A stretch of DNA of 52,228 nt from Acidimicrobiales bacterium (GTDB lineage: Bacteria > Actinomycetota > Acidimicrobiia > Acidimicrobiales > RAAP-2), in the NCBI GenBank assembly GCA_030039755.1, contig JASHUY010000025.1, positions 69,158 through 121,385 on the forward strand, in the 5' to 3' direction. The notes under the pieces were generated by a model. The model searched no databases. It was not told the DNA's origin and saw only the letters and a program-made list of their open reading frames with translations. The translations under genes were made by a program, and so were the position numbers. This document shows positions 33,371-42,114 of the stretch, one piece after another. Within the stretch, counting starts at the first letter, position 1; every line of letters begins with the position of its first letter.

Positions 33371-35218
33371 GTGCGACATCATCGAGCACGCAGCCGCGGC
33401 GCACGCTACCTCGTAGCCGTGTCGCTCGTCGCCGGACTGGCCGTCTTCGCCGGCACGTCGCTGGCATCGGCGGCGGGACCGCAGGGCGGAACACCGGGCG
33501 GACAGGTTGGACCACCGGGGCAGGGCGACGGTCCCGGCCCTGGCGCCCCGCTCATCCCCGGGGACCTGCTGGTCAGCACCAGCACCTACCAGAACGACCC
33601 GACAATCGTGAAGGGCGTCACCAAGTTGCCTCCGGGGTGCTCGACAGCAGCGGGTGCACCCGATCCTTGCGGAATCGCCGTCGCGAACGGCACATATCCG
33701 GGCGTCTTCAACAACGACCAGGTGGACACAAGCTTCGGCGTGACGTCCCCCATCGTCCTGAACGAGCTCACCAGCAGCGGTCACGTGGTCGGTTCGATCG
33801 AAGTGCCGAACAGCACCGAGCCGGGGACCGCCGGAAAGACACAGATGGTCACCAGCTTCTCGTCGAAGTCGGAGCTGGCGTTGAACCTCTCGACCACAGG
33901 AAGGTACGTCACCTTCGTGGGTTACGACGCCGCAGTCGACACGGCCGACGTCTCGAACGCGAACACGCCGGGCGACATCGACCCGACCAGCGCCGACCCC
34001 GGCAGCTACTACCGGGTCGTCGCCGAGCTCGGGGCGGACGGCAGGATCAGCTACACCTTGACCAACGCGTACACGGGTGACAACGGCCGGTCCGCCATCC
34101 TCGCCAAGGTGGAGGGCCAGACAGAGATCTTCACCGCGGGGAACGCCGGCAATGGGGCCAACCCTGAGCCCTTCCAGGTGGTCACCAGCGCCGGCGCCCA
34201 GCTCGTCGAGCCGGCCGACCAGCCGGAGGTGACACAGAAGCCGGGGCAGCCGACCCCTATCGGGACCTTCGACGTCTACAAGCAGCTCCCGTCCGAGTAC
34301 ACAAACGACAAGGTGGCGAAAGACGACAATTTCCGCGGTATCGCCATCGAGAACACAGTGCTGTACTACACCAAGGGCAGCGGCAGCAACGGCGTGAACA
34401 CGGTCTACTTCGTAGACACCACCGGTAAGGCGTGTCCGACAGGGAGCGGGCTGCCGCAGCAAGGCGCGAAGCTGCCGACTTCGTCGACAGTCCGCTACTA
34501 CACACCCACTGCTGCGCCGTCGATCGTGAAGAAGTCGGGGACGACCACGAACCCCGGGCTCGTGTCCGAGAACATGTGCATCCTGAAGGGGTTCCCGACC
34601 ACATTGGCGAGCACCACAAAGTGGTTCCCGTTCGGGATCTGGTTCGCGAACCCCGACACGTTGTACGTCGCCGACGAAGGCAACGGCACAGCCAAGAACT
34701 CAACTGCGACGGCGACGACAAACGGCTCGTACCAGAACGCCGCGACGCAAACCACTGCGGGCCTGCAGAAGTGGGTGATCACAACCAGCGCGCAGACCTG
34801 GAAACTGGCGTACACCCTGCAGAACGGGCTGACACTCGGAAAGCCCTACACGGTTCCGGGGTACCCGACCGGCCTCAACACAGGGACAAAGCGCGACGAG
34901 CCCTGGGCGCCGGCCACCGACGGGTTGCGCAACCTGACCGGCAAGGTGAACCCCAACGGCACGGTGACGATCTGGGCGACCACCTCCACCGTGAGCGGCG
35001 GGGGGGACCAGGGTGCGGACCCGAACCAGCTGGTGACGATCACCGACCAGCTGAGCGCCACGACACTCCCCGGTAGCGAGAAGTTCCAGACCATCATTGC
35101 GCCGAAGAGCGGCGAGGTCGTCCGCGGCGTGTCCTTCACGCCCGGGACTCCGGCCCAGCCGCCGTTCTCGCAGTACGGCATGCAGGGTCGGCGAGCACCC
35201 GCGCGGCGTTCGCGGTGA
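33371..35218 (+). CDS. large exported protein, propeller-like, function unknown
   Basis: The 615-residue secreted protein starts at GTG 33371, with GGGAGG 8 nt upstream, and a signal peptide (RYLVAVSLVAGLAVFAGTSL, then ASA). A Gly/Pro-rich linker follows. The mature part has repeated short strands typical of SMP-30/NHL-like propellers: DLLVSTSTYQNDPTIVKGV, YYRVVAELGADGRISYTLTN, NTVYFVDTTGKACPTG, and FPFGIWFANPDTLYVADEGN, the last being a hallmark of such folds. No catalytic motif was recognised. ACA threonine codons are frequent, as in the CWB2 and WtpA-like genes. It sits downstream of the 23-bp repeats and ends in a very strong terminator. Confidence 0.75.
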   Translation: MRHHRARSRGARYLVAVSLVAGLAVFAGTSLASAAGPQGGTPGGQVGPPGQGDGPGPGAPLIPGDLLVSTSTYQNDPTIVKGVTKLPPGCSTAAGAPDPCGIAVANGTYPGVFNNDQVDTSFGVTSPIVLNELTSSGHVVGSIEVPNSTEPGTAGKTQMVTSFSSKSELALNLSTTGRYVTFVGYDAAVDTADVSNANTPGDIDPTSADPGSYYRVVAELGADGRISYTLTNAYTGDNGRSAILAKVEGQTEIFTAGNAGNGANPEPFQVVTSAGAQLVEPADQPEVTQKPGQPTPIGTFDVYKQLPSEYTNDKVAKDDNFRGIAIENTVLYYTKGSGSNGVNTVYFVDTTGKACPTGSGLPQQGAKLPTSSTVRYYTPTAAPSIVKKSGTTTNPGLVSENMCILKGFPTTLASTTKWFPFGIWFANPDTLYVADEGNGTAKNSTATATTNGSYQNAATQTTAGLQKWVITTSAQTWKLAYTLQNGLTLGKPYTVPGYPTGLNTGTKRDEPWAPATDGLRNLTGKVNPNGTVTIWATTSTVSGGGDQGADPNQLVTITDQLSATTLPGSEKFQTIIAPKSGEVVRGVSFTPGTPAQPPFSQYGMQGRRAPARRSR

Positions 35219-35243
35219 ACGGGCCCTGACCGCTGGCCGAGTA

Positions 35244-35279
35244 CGCGACGACGCCGGCCTTCGGGCCGGCGTCGTCGCG
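35244..35279 (+). terminator. 16-bp hairpin with UUCG loop
   Basis: CGCGACGACGCCGGCC (35244-35259) pairs perfectly with 35264-35279 around a TTCG tetraloop, 25 nt after the stop. This is among the strongest structures in the window and closes the exported-protein island. Confidence 0.85.
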
Positions 35280-35331
35280 CGAGGAAGGACCCGGCGCGGC
35301 GGGCCACTCCGGTTTGCAAGCATGGGGCACC

Positions 35332-36732
35332 ATGGACCAGACGACCGTTGCAAGGGGCATCGACGAGGATCTTGCACGCAGGCTCGAGACCCGGGTGCGC
35401 GAAGAGCAGGTTGCGCAGAAGTTGCCCAGCGTGGTCGTCGGCGTGGCGCGAGACGGCCGGCTCGAATGGTGGACCGGGGCGGGGACGGCCGGAGTGCCGG
35501 AGGGTGGGCTCGACGAGGGGACGCAGTACCGCATCGGCTCGATCTCCAAGACGTTCGTCGCGGTCTGCGTGATGCGCCTGCGCGACGAGGGTCGCCTCGA
35601 CCTCGCCGACGGGATCGGCCGGCACGTCCCCGAGCTGGCGGGGCTCCCGGTGACGGTGGCGGAGCTGCTGTCCCACACGTCCGGGTTGCCCGCGGAGACG
35701 CCTGCTCCATGGTGGGAGCGGGTCGAGGGGAGTGGCTTCGCCGCGTTGGTCGTGTCGACGCTCCGACCCGAGCACCTGCGTTGGCGACCGGGCAGGCGGT
35801 TCCACTACTCCAATCCGGGTTACGCGGTGCTCGGTGAGCTCGTGAGCCGCGTGCGGCGCGCTCCTTTCTGGCAGGTGGTCGAGAACGAGCTCCTCGAGCC
35901 CGTCGGCATGGCGCGCACCTCGGTCCGTCCGGTGGCGCCGCACGCCGAGGGCCTGGCCCTCCACCCGCACGCAGATCTCGTCCTCGTGGAGCCCGAGCAC
36001 GACCACGGGGCGATGGGGCCCGCGGGCCAGCTGTGGTCAACCGTCGAGGACCTCGCCAGGTGGTCCGGTGTGCTCGCCGGTGCGAGAAGCGAGGTCCTCG
36101 CGTCGGCGTCCGCGTCGGAGATGGCCGAGCCGATCGCGCTGAGCGACGTTCCCGGCCAGCCGTGGACCACTGCCTACGGGCTCGGACTGCAGGTTCTGAA
36201 CGTCGGGGGCGCACGACGCGTCGGCCACTCGGGCGGAATGCCCGGCCACTGGGCGATGCTGCTCGTCGACGGGAAGACGAAGGACGCGATCGTCGCACTG
36301 GCCAACTCGACCTACCGGGGGAGTCGGCGCGAGCTCTACGACGATCTCTTTTCGATGCTCGTCTCCCGCCACGCTCCGGCGCCGTTCACGCCGCACCCAC
36401 CGGCCGACCCGTCGCTCCTCGAGCTCCTCGGGACCTGGTACTGGGGCCCCGTCGAGCTGCGGCTCGGTCTCGGCGCGGGTGGGGAGCTCGAGCTGCGCGG
36501 GGTGGTGCCCGGGCGCGACGGCGACTTCTCGCCCGCGGGAGACGGCTCCTTCGTCGGGCAGTTCGGCTACTTCTCCGGCGAACGGCTCGTCCCCGTCCGC
36601 AGGACCGACGGCTCGCTGTCGCACCTCGACATCGCGTCGTTCGTCCTCACGAGGTCGCCGTACGACGCATCCGCGGACGTTCCCGGAGGAGCCGACCCGC
36701 GTGGGTGGCACGTGCCGGACTCCGGGACCTGA
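35332..36732 (+). CDS. beta-lactamase-family serine hydrolase
   Basis: The 466-residue protein has the class C/DD-peptidase fold: the S-x-x-K motif in YRIGSISKTFVAVCV (about residue 67), the Y-x-N motif in FHYSNPGYAVLGELV, and H-S-G-G in RRVGHSGGMPGHWAML where KTG sits in true lactamases. Such HxG members are usually esterases or D-amino peptidases of unknown substrate. A C-terminal domain of about 110 residues follows. No signal peptide is visible, so it is likely cytoplasmic. ATG 35332 is used; an in-frame TTG lies 18 nt upstream. It converges on the MDMPI gene. Confidence 0.88.
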   Translation: MDQTTVARGIDEDLARRLETRVREEQVAQKLPSVVVGVARDGRLEWWTGAGTAGVPEGGLDEGTQYRIGSISKTFVAVCVMRLRDEGRLDLADGIGRHVPELAGLPVTVAELLSHTSGLPAETPAPWWERVEGSGFAALVVSTLRPEHLRWRPGRRFHYSNPGYAVLGELVSRVRRAPFWQVVENELLEPVGMARTSVRPVAPHAEGLALHPHADLVLVEPEHDHGAMGPAGQLWSTVEDLARWSGVLAGARSEVLASASASEMAEPIALSDVPGQPWTTAYGLGLQVLNVGGARRVGHSGGMPGHWAMLLVDGKTKDAIVALANSTYRGSRRELYDDLFSMLVSRHAPAPFTPHPPADPSLLELLGTWYWGPVELRLGLGAGGELELRGVVPGRDGDFSPAGDGSFVGQFGYFSGERLVPVRRTDGSLSHLDIASFVLTRSPYDASADVPGGADPRGWHVPDSGT

Positions 36733-36758
36733 CAGCCGGCCCCGAGGCGCCTCACGGT

Positions 36759-37592
36759 TCAGAACCCGGGAAAGACCTTGCGCAGGGTGTCGATCGTCGG
36801 CCGCTCGTCCGCATCGACCTCACCCGCGTGCGAGGGGTCGAGGCGTCCGTAGGCGAGTCGAAGGAGCTGCTCAGCGGTGAGGTGGAGCACCGCCGCCGAG
36901 GATGCCACGGCGCCGCCTGCACGCTCGTCGCGGTCCGGCGTCGAGTCCACTCGCGTCAGCGTGACGGTGTCGGCCACCTCCAGATCGAACACTCGGTCCG
37001 GATCGGTGGTGACCACGCGCACCGCGAACGGACGCCCGACGTCGGCACGATCGGGCTTTCCGAACAGCGGCATCATTCGCGTCAGCCGGTCGACGAGCAG
37101 GGTCACCGCATCGTGGTCCACGAGGGCGCGCGGATCGAGTGCGACGGCCACGTCCCAGGTGTGCAGCGCGTGCTCGCCCAGCCGCACGGCCAGCAGGCCG
37201 ACGGCGTCCATGCGCACCCCTCCGAAGAGTGTGAAGTGCAGCTCATCGAGGGCGTCACCGAGGTGCTCGAGCTTCTCGACGAACTCGCCGTCGGTGGAGA
37301 GCGCCGCTTCGGCCACCTCCCGGGGGCCCATCGCGTTCCAGCGCTCCCAGATCTTCGGGTACGTATCGGGCGAGGGAGGGTCCTCTTTCGCCACGGCGGC
37401 GTCGACGATCCTGCCGAGGATCTCCGCCCCGCTACCGAGGTGCGAGAGCACCTGGGCGATCGTCCACCCGTCGCAGTACGACCGGCTCCGAAGCCCTTCG
37501 TCGTCGAGCTCGCCGATGAGGTCGGCCAACCGGTCGTGGGAGCCCGCAAGCGCGTCGAGCCAGATGGAAACGTCGGTCACGTCTGTCGCCAC
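36759..37592 (-). CDS. maleylpyruvate isomerase-family (MDMPI_N/DinB-like) mycothiol-dependent protein
   Basis: The 277-residue protein has a DinB-like four-helix domain with metal-binding histidines in WTIAQVLSHLGSGAEIL and VRLGEHALHTWDVAVALDP, typical of the actinobacterial mycothiol-dependent maleylpyruvate isomerase family, plus a C-terminal SCP2-like part (HLTAEQLLRLAYGRL). Most family members are of unknown substrate, and this one has no gentisate-pathway neighbours. It supports an actinobacterial host, since mycothiol is an actinobacterial thiol. GTG 37592 lies 6 nt after a TACCGT -10-like box on the minus strand. Confidence 0.82.
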   Translation of the reverse strand: MATDVTDVSIWLDALAGSHDRLADLIGELDDEGLRSRSYCDGWTIAQVLSHLGSGAEILGRIVDAAVAKEDPPSPDTYPKIWERWNAMGPREVAEAALSTDGEFVEKLEHLGDALDELHFTLFGGVRMDAVGLLAVRLGEHALHTWDVAVALDPRALVDHDAVTLLVDRLTRMMPLFGKPDRADVGRPFAVRVVTTDPDRVFDLEVADTVTLTRVDSTPDRDERAGGAVASSAAVLHLTAEQLLRLAYGRLDPSHAGEVDADERPTIDTLRKVFPGF

Positions 37593-37701
37593 CTCCTAAC
37601 GGTAGGTCGAATGGTGACGCGGCCGATCATCGCCGCCCGCTCCCACCTCCGGGGGCGGCCGGACGGGCGCAGCCGCTCCGGGGAGCGGCGCCCCGTGCCC
37701 G

Positions 37702-39102
37702 TCACCCGGGGCCCGAGCCCGCATCCCCTCCGCGTCCGCGTACCTGTTGGGCCCGGACTGCGGCGATCGCCTCCCTGGCGACGATCTGCTGGTGGGTGAT
37801 CACCCGTTCCGCCCCGCCCCGCCCGATGAAGGCGACGGCCCAGTGGACGAGCGCCGTGAACCGGTTCTTGAAGCCGGTGAGGAAGGTGAGGTGGACGACC
37901 AGCCACAGGAGCCAGCCGAACAGCCCGCCCACGGACACGCTCCGGAAGTGGGCCACCCCACGAAAGCGGGAGATGATCGCCATGCTCCCGAGGTCTCGGT
38001 AGTGGAACGGCCGCGTGCTCTCGTCCCCGGCCTGCCTCCTGCGAACCGTCAGCGCGGCGTGCACCCCCGTCTGGATGGCCACCTCGGCGAGCCCCGGGAG
38101 GTCGCCGAGGGCCATCATGTCGCCAACCACGAACACCTCCGGGTGTCCGGGCAGCGTGCAGTCGGGCAGGACGCGCACGCGGCCGGTACGGTCCAGCTCG
38201 GCGCCGGACGCTTCGGCGAGCCGGCGTCCGAGCGGCGACGCAGCCATCCCCGCGGCCCAGACCTTCGTGCGCGCGTCGACGCGCTCTTCGCGTCCGTCGC
38301 CGTAGCGGAGGTCCACCCCCGCGTCGTCTATCCCCACGACCATGCAGTTGGTCCGTATGTCGACGCCGCTCGCCCGAAGGTCGCGCATCGCGATCGCGGG
38401 CGTGCCGCCGCCGAACGTCGGCAGCAGGCGGTCCGTGCCCTCGGCGAGGATGACTCGAGCCGAGGCCGGATCGATGGTGCGGAAGTTGTCGCGCAGCGCG
38501 CGCCGCGACAGTTCCACGATCTGGCCGGCCATCTCGACGCCGGTCGGCCCGCCTCCGACGACGACGAAGGTGAGCCAGGACCGCCGCGCCGGCGGGTGCG
38601 GCTCCGTCTCGGCCATCTCGAACGCGTCGAAGATCCGCCCGCGCAGCTCGAGCGCGTCGTCGATCGACTTGAGCCCCGGGGCGAAGCGCGCGAGCTCGTC
38701 GTGGCCGAAGTAGGAGGTCTCGAGGCCCGCCCCCACGATCAGCGAGTCGTAGGGCGTCTCGAGCGTGCGACCGGGTTGCGAGGAGAAGACCACGCGCCGT
38801 TCGAGGTCGAAGCCCGTGACCTCGGCGAGCTGGACGCGGAGGTTCGGATTGCGCCGCAGCACGTCGCGCGTCGCGGGAGCGATCTCCCCCTCGGCGAGTA
38901 TCCCCGTGGCGACCTGGTACAGGAGTGGTTGGAAGAGGTGGTGGTTCACGCGGTCGATCACGGTCACGTCGACAGGTGCGCCGCGCAGCGCCCGTGCGGC
39001 GAACAGCCCTCCGAACCCGGAGCCCACGATGACGACCCGGTGGGTCCCCGCCGCTCCGTCCACCTTTGCAGCGGCCCCGGGCGTTCCCACGGGCTCAACC
39101 AC
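37702..39102 (-). CDS. ndh: type II NADH dehydrogenase (NDH-2)
   Basis: This 466-residue single-polypeptide NADH:quinone oxidoreductase has an FAD-binding VVIVGSGFGGLFAARALRG at the N-terminus, DRVNHHLFQPLLYQVATG (the classic NDH-2 HxFQPLLYQVA block), a second Rossmann motif FVVVGGGPTGVEMAGQI for NADH, and PEVFVVGDMMALGDLPGLAE for flavin. The C-terminal GGLFGWLLWLVVHLTFLTGF is the membrane-anchoring amphipathic/hydrophobic segment. It passes electrons from NADH to menaquinone without pumping protons. Its start overlaps the NUDIX gene by 8 nt, so the two are cotranscribed. Confidence 0.93.
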   Translation of the reverse strand: MVEPVGTPGAAAKVDGAAGTHRVVIVGSGFGGLFAARALRGAPVDVTVIDRVNHHLFQPLLYQVATGILAEGEIAPATRDVLRRNPNLRVQLAEVTGFDLERRVVFSSQPGRTLETPYDSLIVGAGLETSYFGHDELARFAPGLKSIDDALELRGRIFDAFEMAETEPHPPARRSWLTFVVVGGGPTGVEMAGQIVELSRRALRDNFRTIDPASARVILAEGTDRLLPTFGGGTPAIAMRDLRASGVDIRTNCMVVGIDDAGVDLRYGDGREERVDARTKVWAAGMAASPLGRRLAEASGAELDRTGRVRVLPDCTLPGHPEVFVVGDMMALGDLPGLAEVAIQTGVHAALTVRRRQAGDESTRPFHYRDLGSMAIISRFRGVAHFRSVSVGGLFGWLLWLVVHLTFLTGFKNRFTALVHWAVAFIGRGGAERVITHQQIVAREAIAAVRAQQVRGRGGDAGSGPG

Positions 39103-39562
39103 CCGGCGACCCGAGCGCGAGGTCCGTGAAGCGTGCGAGCGCGTCGCGCACGTAGCGCACGAGCTTCACCGACTCGAGCTCCCGTGGGAAGAACCATGCG
39201 GCGCGGTCGCTCGACCCGGACGCCTCGTCGCGAAGTGTTCCGGTCCAATCGTCGAGGCGGTAGACCAGCCGGACCGTGTGCAGCAGCGTGCCGTCGTCAA
39301 GGGGCCAGGTGTCGGAGAGCACGCCGAGCAACGCGACCGCCCCGACGGCGAGCCCCGTCTCCTCCCGGACTTCGCGACGCAGCGCATCGGCCGGTGTCTC
39401 GCCGTGATGCACCCCGCCACCTGGCAGGAACCACCGTCCGGCGACGCTGAGGTGAGTGGCCGCCCGCACCAGCAGGATGCGCCCTTCGACGTCTCGGCCG
39501 ATGCCGTAGACGCCGAGGCGCTGGCGCGCGCGCTGGTCACGGGGAGGCGCTCCTGGGGCCAC
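39095..39562 (-). CDS. NUDIX hydrolase
   Basis: The 155-residue protein carries a complete Nudix box, GGGVHHGETPADALRREVRE followed by ETGLAV, matching GX5EX7REUXEEXGU. The surrounding text (GRILLVRAATHLSVAGRWFL) and length are those of small ADP-ribose- or nucleotide-sanitising NUDIX enzymes. Substrate is unknown. It begins with GTG, 16 nt downstream of the aldo/keto reductase stop, and its 3' end overlaps ndh, so reductase, NUDIX and ndh probably form one operon. Confidence 0.9.
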   Translation of the reverse strand: MAPGAPPRDQRARQRLGVYGIGRDVEGRILLVRAATHLSVAGRWFLPGGGVHHGETPADALRREVREETGLAVGAVALLGVLSDTWPLDDGTLLHTVRLVYRLDDWTGTLRDEASGSSDRAAWFFPRELESVKLVRYVRDALARFTDLALGSPGG

Positions 39563-39578
39563 CGTCGCGCGCGCCTCG

Positions 39579-40577
39579 TCAAGAGCGCGCGACGGGGGTC
39601 TGGGTGAGCGCAGGGTCGCGTTGCACGACCGGCTCGAGCACCTGCTCGATCGCGCGCACGAGCTCAGGCTCGAGCTCGACGTCGAGCGCCTTGACGTTCT
39701 CGTCGAGCTGCTCAGGCCGCGTGGCGCCGACGATCGCTGCGGCGACGTTCGGGTTCGACAGGACCCACGCCAGCGCCACCTCGGCGGGCGTGTGACCGGC
39801 GGCCCGTGCGAGCGCCGCGAACTCCTGGACAGGTTCGAGCACCTCGTCGGTGAGCAGGCCGGCGATGGTGTCGCTGCCTTCCGGGGAGGCGCCGCGCGAT
39901 CCCGGCGGCGGGGGCTGGCCCGGCCGGTACTTCCCGGTTAGCACGCCCTGAGCGAGCGGTGACCACACGATCTGGCCGACGCCCTCGCGCTCCGAGAGCG
40001 GCACGACCTCCGCCTCGATGACGCGCCAGAGCAGCGAGTACTCAGGCTGGTTCGAGACCAGCCTGTCGAAGCCCATGTCGTCGGCGATCTGCAGCGCCGA
40101 CTCGATCTGTTCCGCCGTCCACTCCGACACGCCGACATAGAGCACCTTGCCTTGGCGCACCAGGTCGTCGAAGGCCCGCAACGTCTCTTCGAGGGGCGTC
40201 TCGACGTCGTAGCGGTGCGCCTGGTAGAGGTCCACGTAGTCCGTCTGGAGGCGGCTCAGGGACGAGTGGATCGACTCCATGATGTGCTTGCGGGAGAGGC
40301 CACGGTCGTTCGGGCCCGGTCCGGTCGGCCAGTAGAGCTTCGTGAAGATCTCCACGGACTCGCGCCGTTGACCCTTCAGCGCCCGACCGAGAACCTCCTC
40401 AGCTCGGCCGTGCGCGTAGACGTCGGCCGTGTCGAACGTCGTGATGCCGAGCTCCAGTGCTCTCCGCACGCAAGCCCGGGCCGCGTCCTCGTCGACCTGC
40501 CCGCCATGGGTCACCCAGTTCCCGTACGCCAGCGCGGACACGACGACCCCGCTCCGACCCAAGTGCCGGTATTCCAT
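39579..40577 (-). CDS. aldo/keto reductase
   Basis: This 332-residue NADPH-dependent reductase of the AKR superfamily is close to the potassium-channel beta-subunit group. Catalytic tetrad candidates are visible: Asp and Tyr in FDTADVYAHGRAEEVLG, Lys in VEIFTKLYWPTG and His in DLYQAHRYD. Cofactor-binding text includes GQIVWSPLAQGVLTGKYRPG and AAIVGATRPEQLDENV. ATG 40577 lies 8 nt after a TACGCT -10-like box on the minus strand, so the transcript is probably leaderless. The promoter region is shared divergently with the ArfB-like gene. Substrate is not predictable. Confidence 0.92.
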   Translation of the reverse strand: MEYRHLGRSGVVVSALAYGNWVTHGGQVDEDAARACVRRALELGITTFDTADVYAHGRAEEVLGRALKGQRRESVEIFTKLYWPTGPGPNDRGLSRKHIMESIHSSLSRLQTDYVDLYQAHRYDVETPLEETLRAFDDLVRQGKVLYVGVSEWTAEQIESALQIADDMGFDRLVSNQPEYSLLWRVIEAEVVPLSEREGVGQIVWSPLAQGVLTGKYRPGQPPPPGSRGASPEGSDTIAGLLTDEVLEPVQEFAALARAAGHTPAEVALAWVLSNPNVAAAIVGATRPEQLDENVKALDVELEPELVRAIEQVLEPVVQRDPALTQTPVARS

Positions 40578-40670
40578 GGAAGCCGAGCGTAACGGGACCC
40601 CGCACGCCCTGCGTCCGCTGCGCCGTCCGGCCCGCCGCTGCGCCGCCCGGTCCGCTTAGGCTCGGTCCCG

Positions 40671-41129
40671 GTGCCCCTCGAGGAGCAAGACGTCGCAGAC
40701 CTCGGAGACGGGCCGAGCACGGTGTTGCGCGTGTCACGGTCGCTCACGATCCCCCTCGACGAGATCTCCTGGCGCGCGACGACGCCCGGCGGCCCGGGAG
40801 GGCAGCACGCGAACCGGACGGCGAGCAGGGTGGAGGTGAGGTTCGACGTCGAGCACTCGGCGTCCCTCGGGCCGCGCCAGCGCGCGATCCTCCTCGAGCG
40901 GCTCGGCCCCGTGGTCAGCGCGTCGTCGGGCGACGACCGCTCCCAGGCACGCAACCGGCAGCTCGCACTCGACCGGCTCGCCGAACGGCTCGCTGCGGCC
41001 CTGCGCGTCCCGCGACGTCGTCGTCCGACCGCTCCCACCGCGGCGGCGCGGGCACGCCGGCTCGAGGACAAACGGCACCGGTCGATCACGAAGCGGGAAC
41101 GGCGTGCGCCGCGCGCCGACGACGAGTGA
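40671..41129 (+). CDS. arfB: ArfB/YaeJ-like peptidyl-tRNA hydrolase (RF-1 domain)
   Basis: The 152-residue protein has the class I release-factor domain with the catalytic GGQ motif in TPGGPGGQHANRTASRVEVR, followed by a basic C-terminal tail (RRRRPTAPTAAARARRLEDK, then RHRSITKRERR) that in ArfB enters the empty mRNA channel. ArfB frees ribosomes stalled on broken mRNAs without a stop codon. GTG 40671 is chosen because TAGGCT (40657-40662) lies 8 nt upstream and no ribosome site is present, a leaderless pattern like its divergent neighbour. Confidence 0.88.
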   Translation: MPLEEQDVADLGDGPSTVLRVSRSLTIPLDEISWRATTPGGPGGQHANRTASRVEVRFDVEHSASLGPRQRAILLERLGPVVSASSGDDRSQARNRQLALDRLAERLAAALRVPRRRRPTAPTAAARARRLEDKRHRSITKRERRAPRADDE

Positions 41130-41190
41130 GCTCGCGGTGTCCCGGGCGGACCAGAGGCCGTCCGGGAGCTCGAGAGCCAACAGCTCGAGC

Positions 41191-42066
41191 CTAGAGCCCG
41201 AGCGCCTTGTGGGCCATGGCGAGCGCCGCCCGGACGACCTCGTCGGAGTCGGGCGCGGTGTCCTCGCGGACCCCCACGATCGGGGTGATCGACGCGTACC
41301 CGGCGGCGATCAACGCGGCGTCGTCCTCGGGGTCTTCGGACTCGTCCATGCGGCCGAGGGTGGGGATCGCGGTCCCGAGCGTGAGACGAACCTCGCCTTC
41401 GTCCGGGATCCCCCCCTGAACAGGGTCGCCGTCGTGGGTGGCGGCGCCTCCGGTGGCCCGCTTCACGATGCCCGACGTGCTGACCCTCGCACGCCGGACG
41501 CCGCGCAGCTCTTCCATCGGCACCGAGGGGACGTTCAGGTTCAGCACCGTCCGCGGCGGCGCGGCACAGAGCGCCGGCAGCAGCGCCACGGCGATGGTCG
41601 ACGCAGTGGACCACTGCTCGGGCGGGAAACCTGCGCGGAGCGACACCGCGAGACCGCGAAGGCCGAGTTGCGCGCCCGTGAGCGTCGCGCCGACCGTCCC
41701 CGAGTGGAGCACCGACCGCCCGACGTTCACGCCGAGGTTGATTCCCGAGACCACCATGTCCGGCCGCGGCCCGAAGCCTCCGAGCGCCCCGACGAGCACG
41801 GCGAGCGCCGGCGGCGCGTCCACGCCGTAAGTCGGGACGTCCTCTGCGCCCTCGATGCGGACACGGAGATACGAGATCGCCTCCCGCTCGTAGGCGGTGC
41901 CGACCGCGGCGGAAGCGCCGCTGTGGTTCGCGAGAGGGGCGACGACCACGACTTCGTGCTCCCTCTTGCCGCTCCTGCCGTCTCCGGCCCACCTGGCGAG
42001 CGCACGGGTGATCTCGGCCAGCCCGGGTGCGTGCACCCCGTCGTCGTTGGTGACCAGGACTCGCAC
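41191..42066 (-). CDS. surE: 5'-nucleotidase SurE
   Basis: The 291-residue metal-dependent phosphatase matches SurE: VRVLVTNDDGVHAPGLAEI at the N-terminus (the Asp pair binds metal), VVVVAPLANHSGASAAVG, DMVVSGINLGVNVGRSVLHS with SGIN, and GTVGATLTGAQLGLRGLAVS. It hydrolyses nucleoside 5'- and 3'-monophosphates. GTG 42066 is used because TATCGT lies 8 nt upstream; the open frame continues far upstream only as an antisense shadow of the epimerase gene. The internal 70-residue segment before ITPIVGVREDTAPDS is typical of the family. Confidence 0.92.
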   Translation of the reverse strand: MRVLVTNDDGVHAPGLAEITRALARWAGDGRSGKREHEVVVVAPLANHSGASAAVGTAYEREAISYLRVRIEGAEDVPTYGVDAPPALAVLVGALGGFGPRPDMVVSGINLGVNVGRSVLHSGTVGATLTGAQLGLRGLAVSLRAGFPPEQWSTASTIAVALLPALCAAPPRTVLNLNVPSVPMEELRGVRRARVSTSGIVKRATGGAATHDGDPVQGGIPDEGEVRLTLGTAIPTLGRMDESEDPEDDAALIAAGYASITPIVGVREDTAPDSDEVVRAALAMAHKALGL

Positions 42067-42114
42067 GCGCAAGTACGATACCGCCGACCTGCACCACCCC
42101 GGGGAGGAGGTCGC

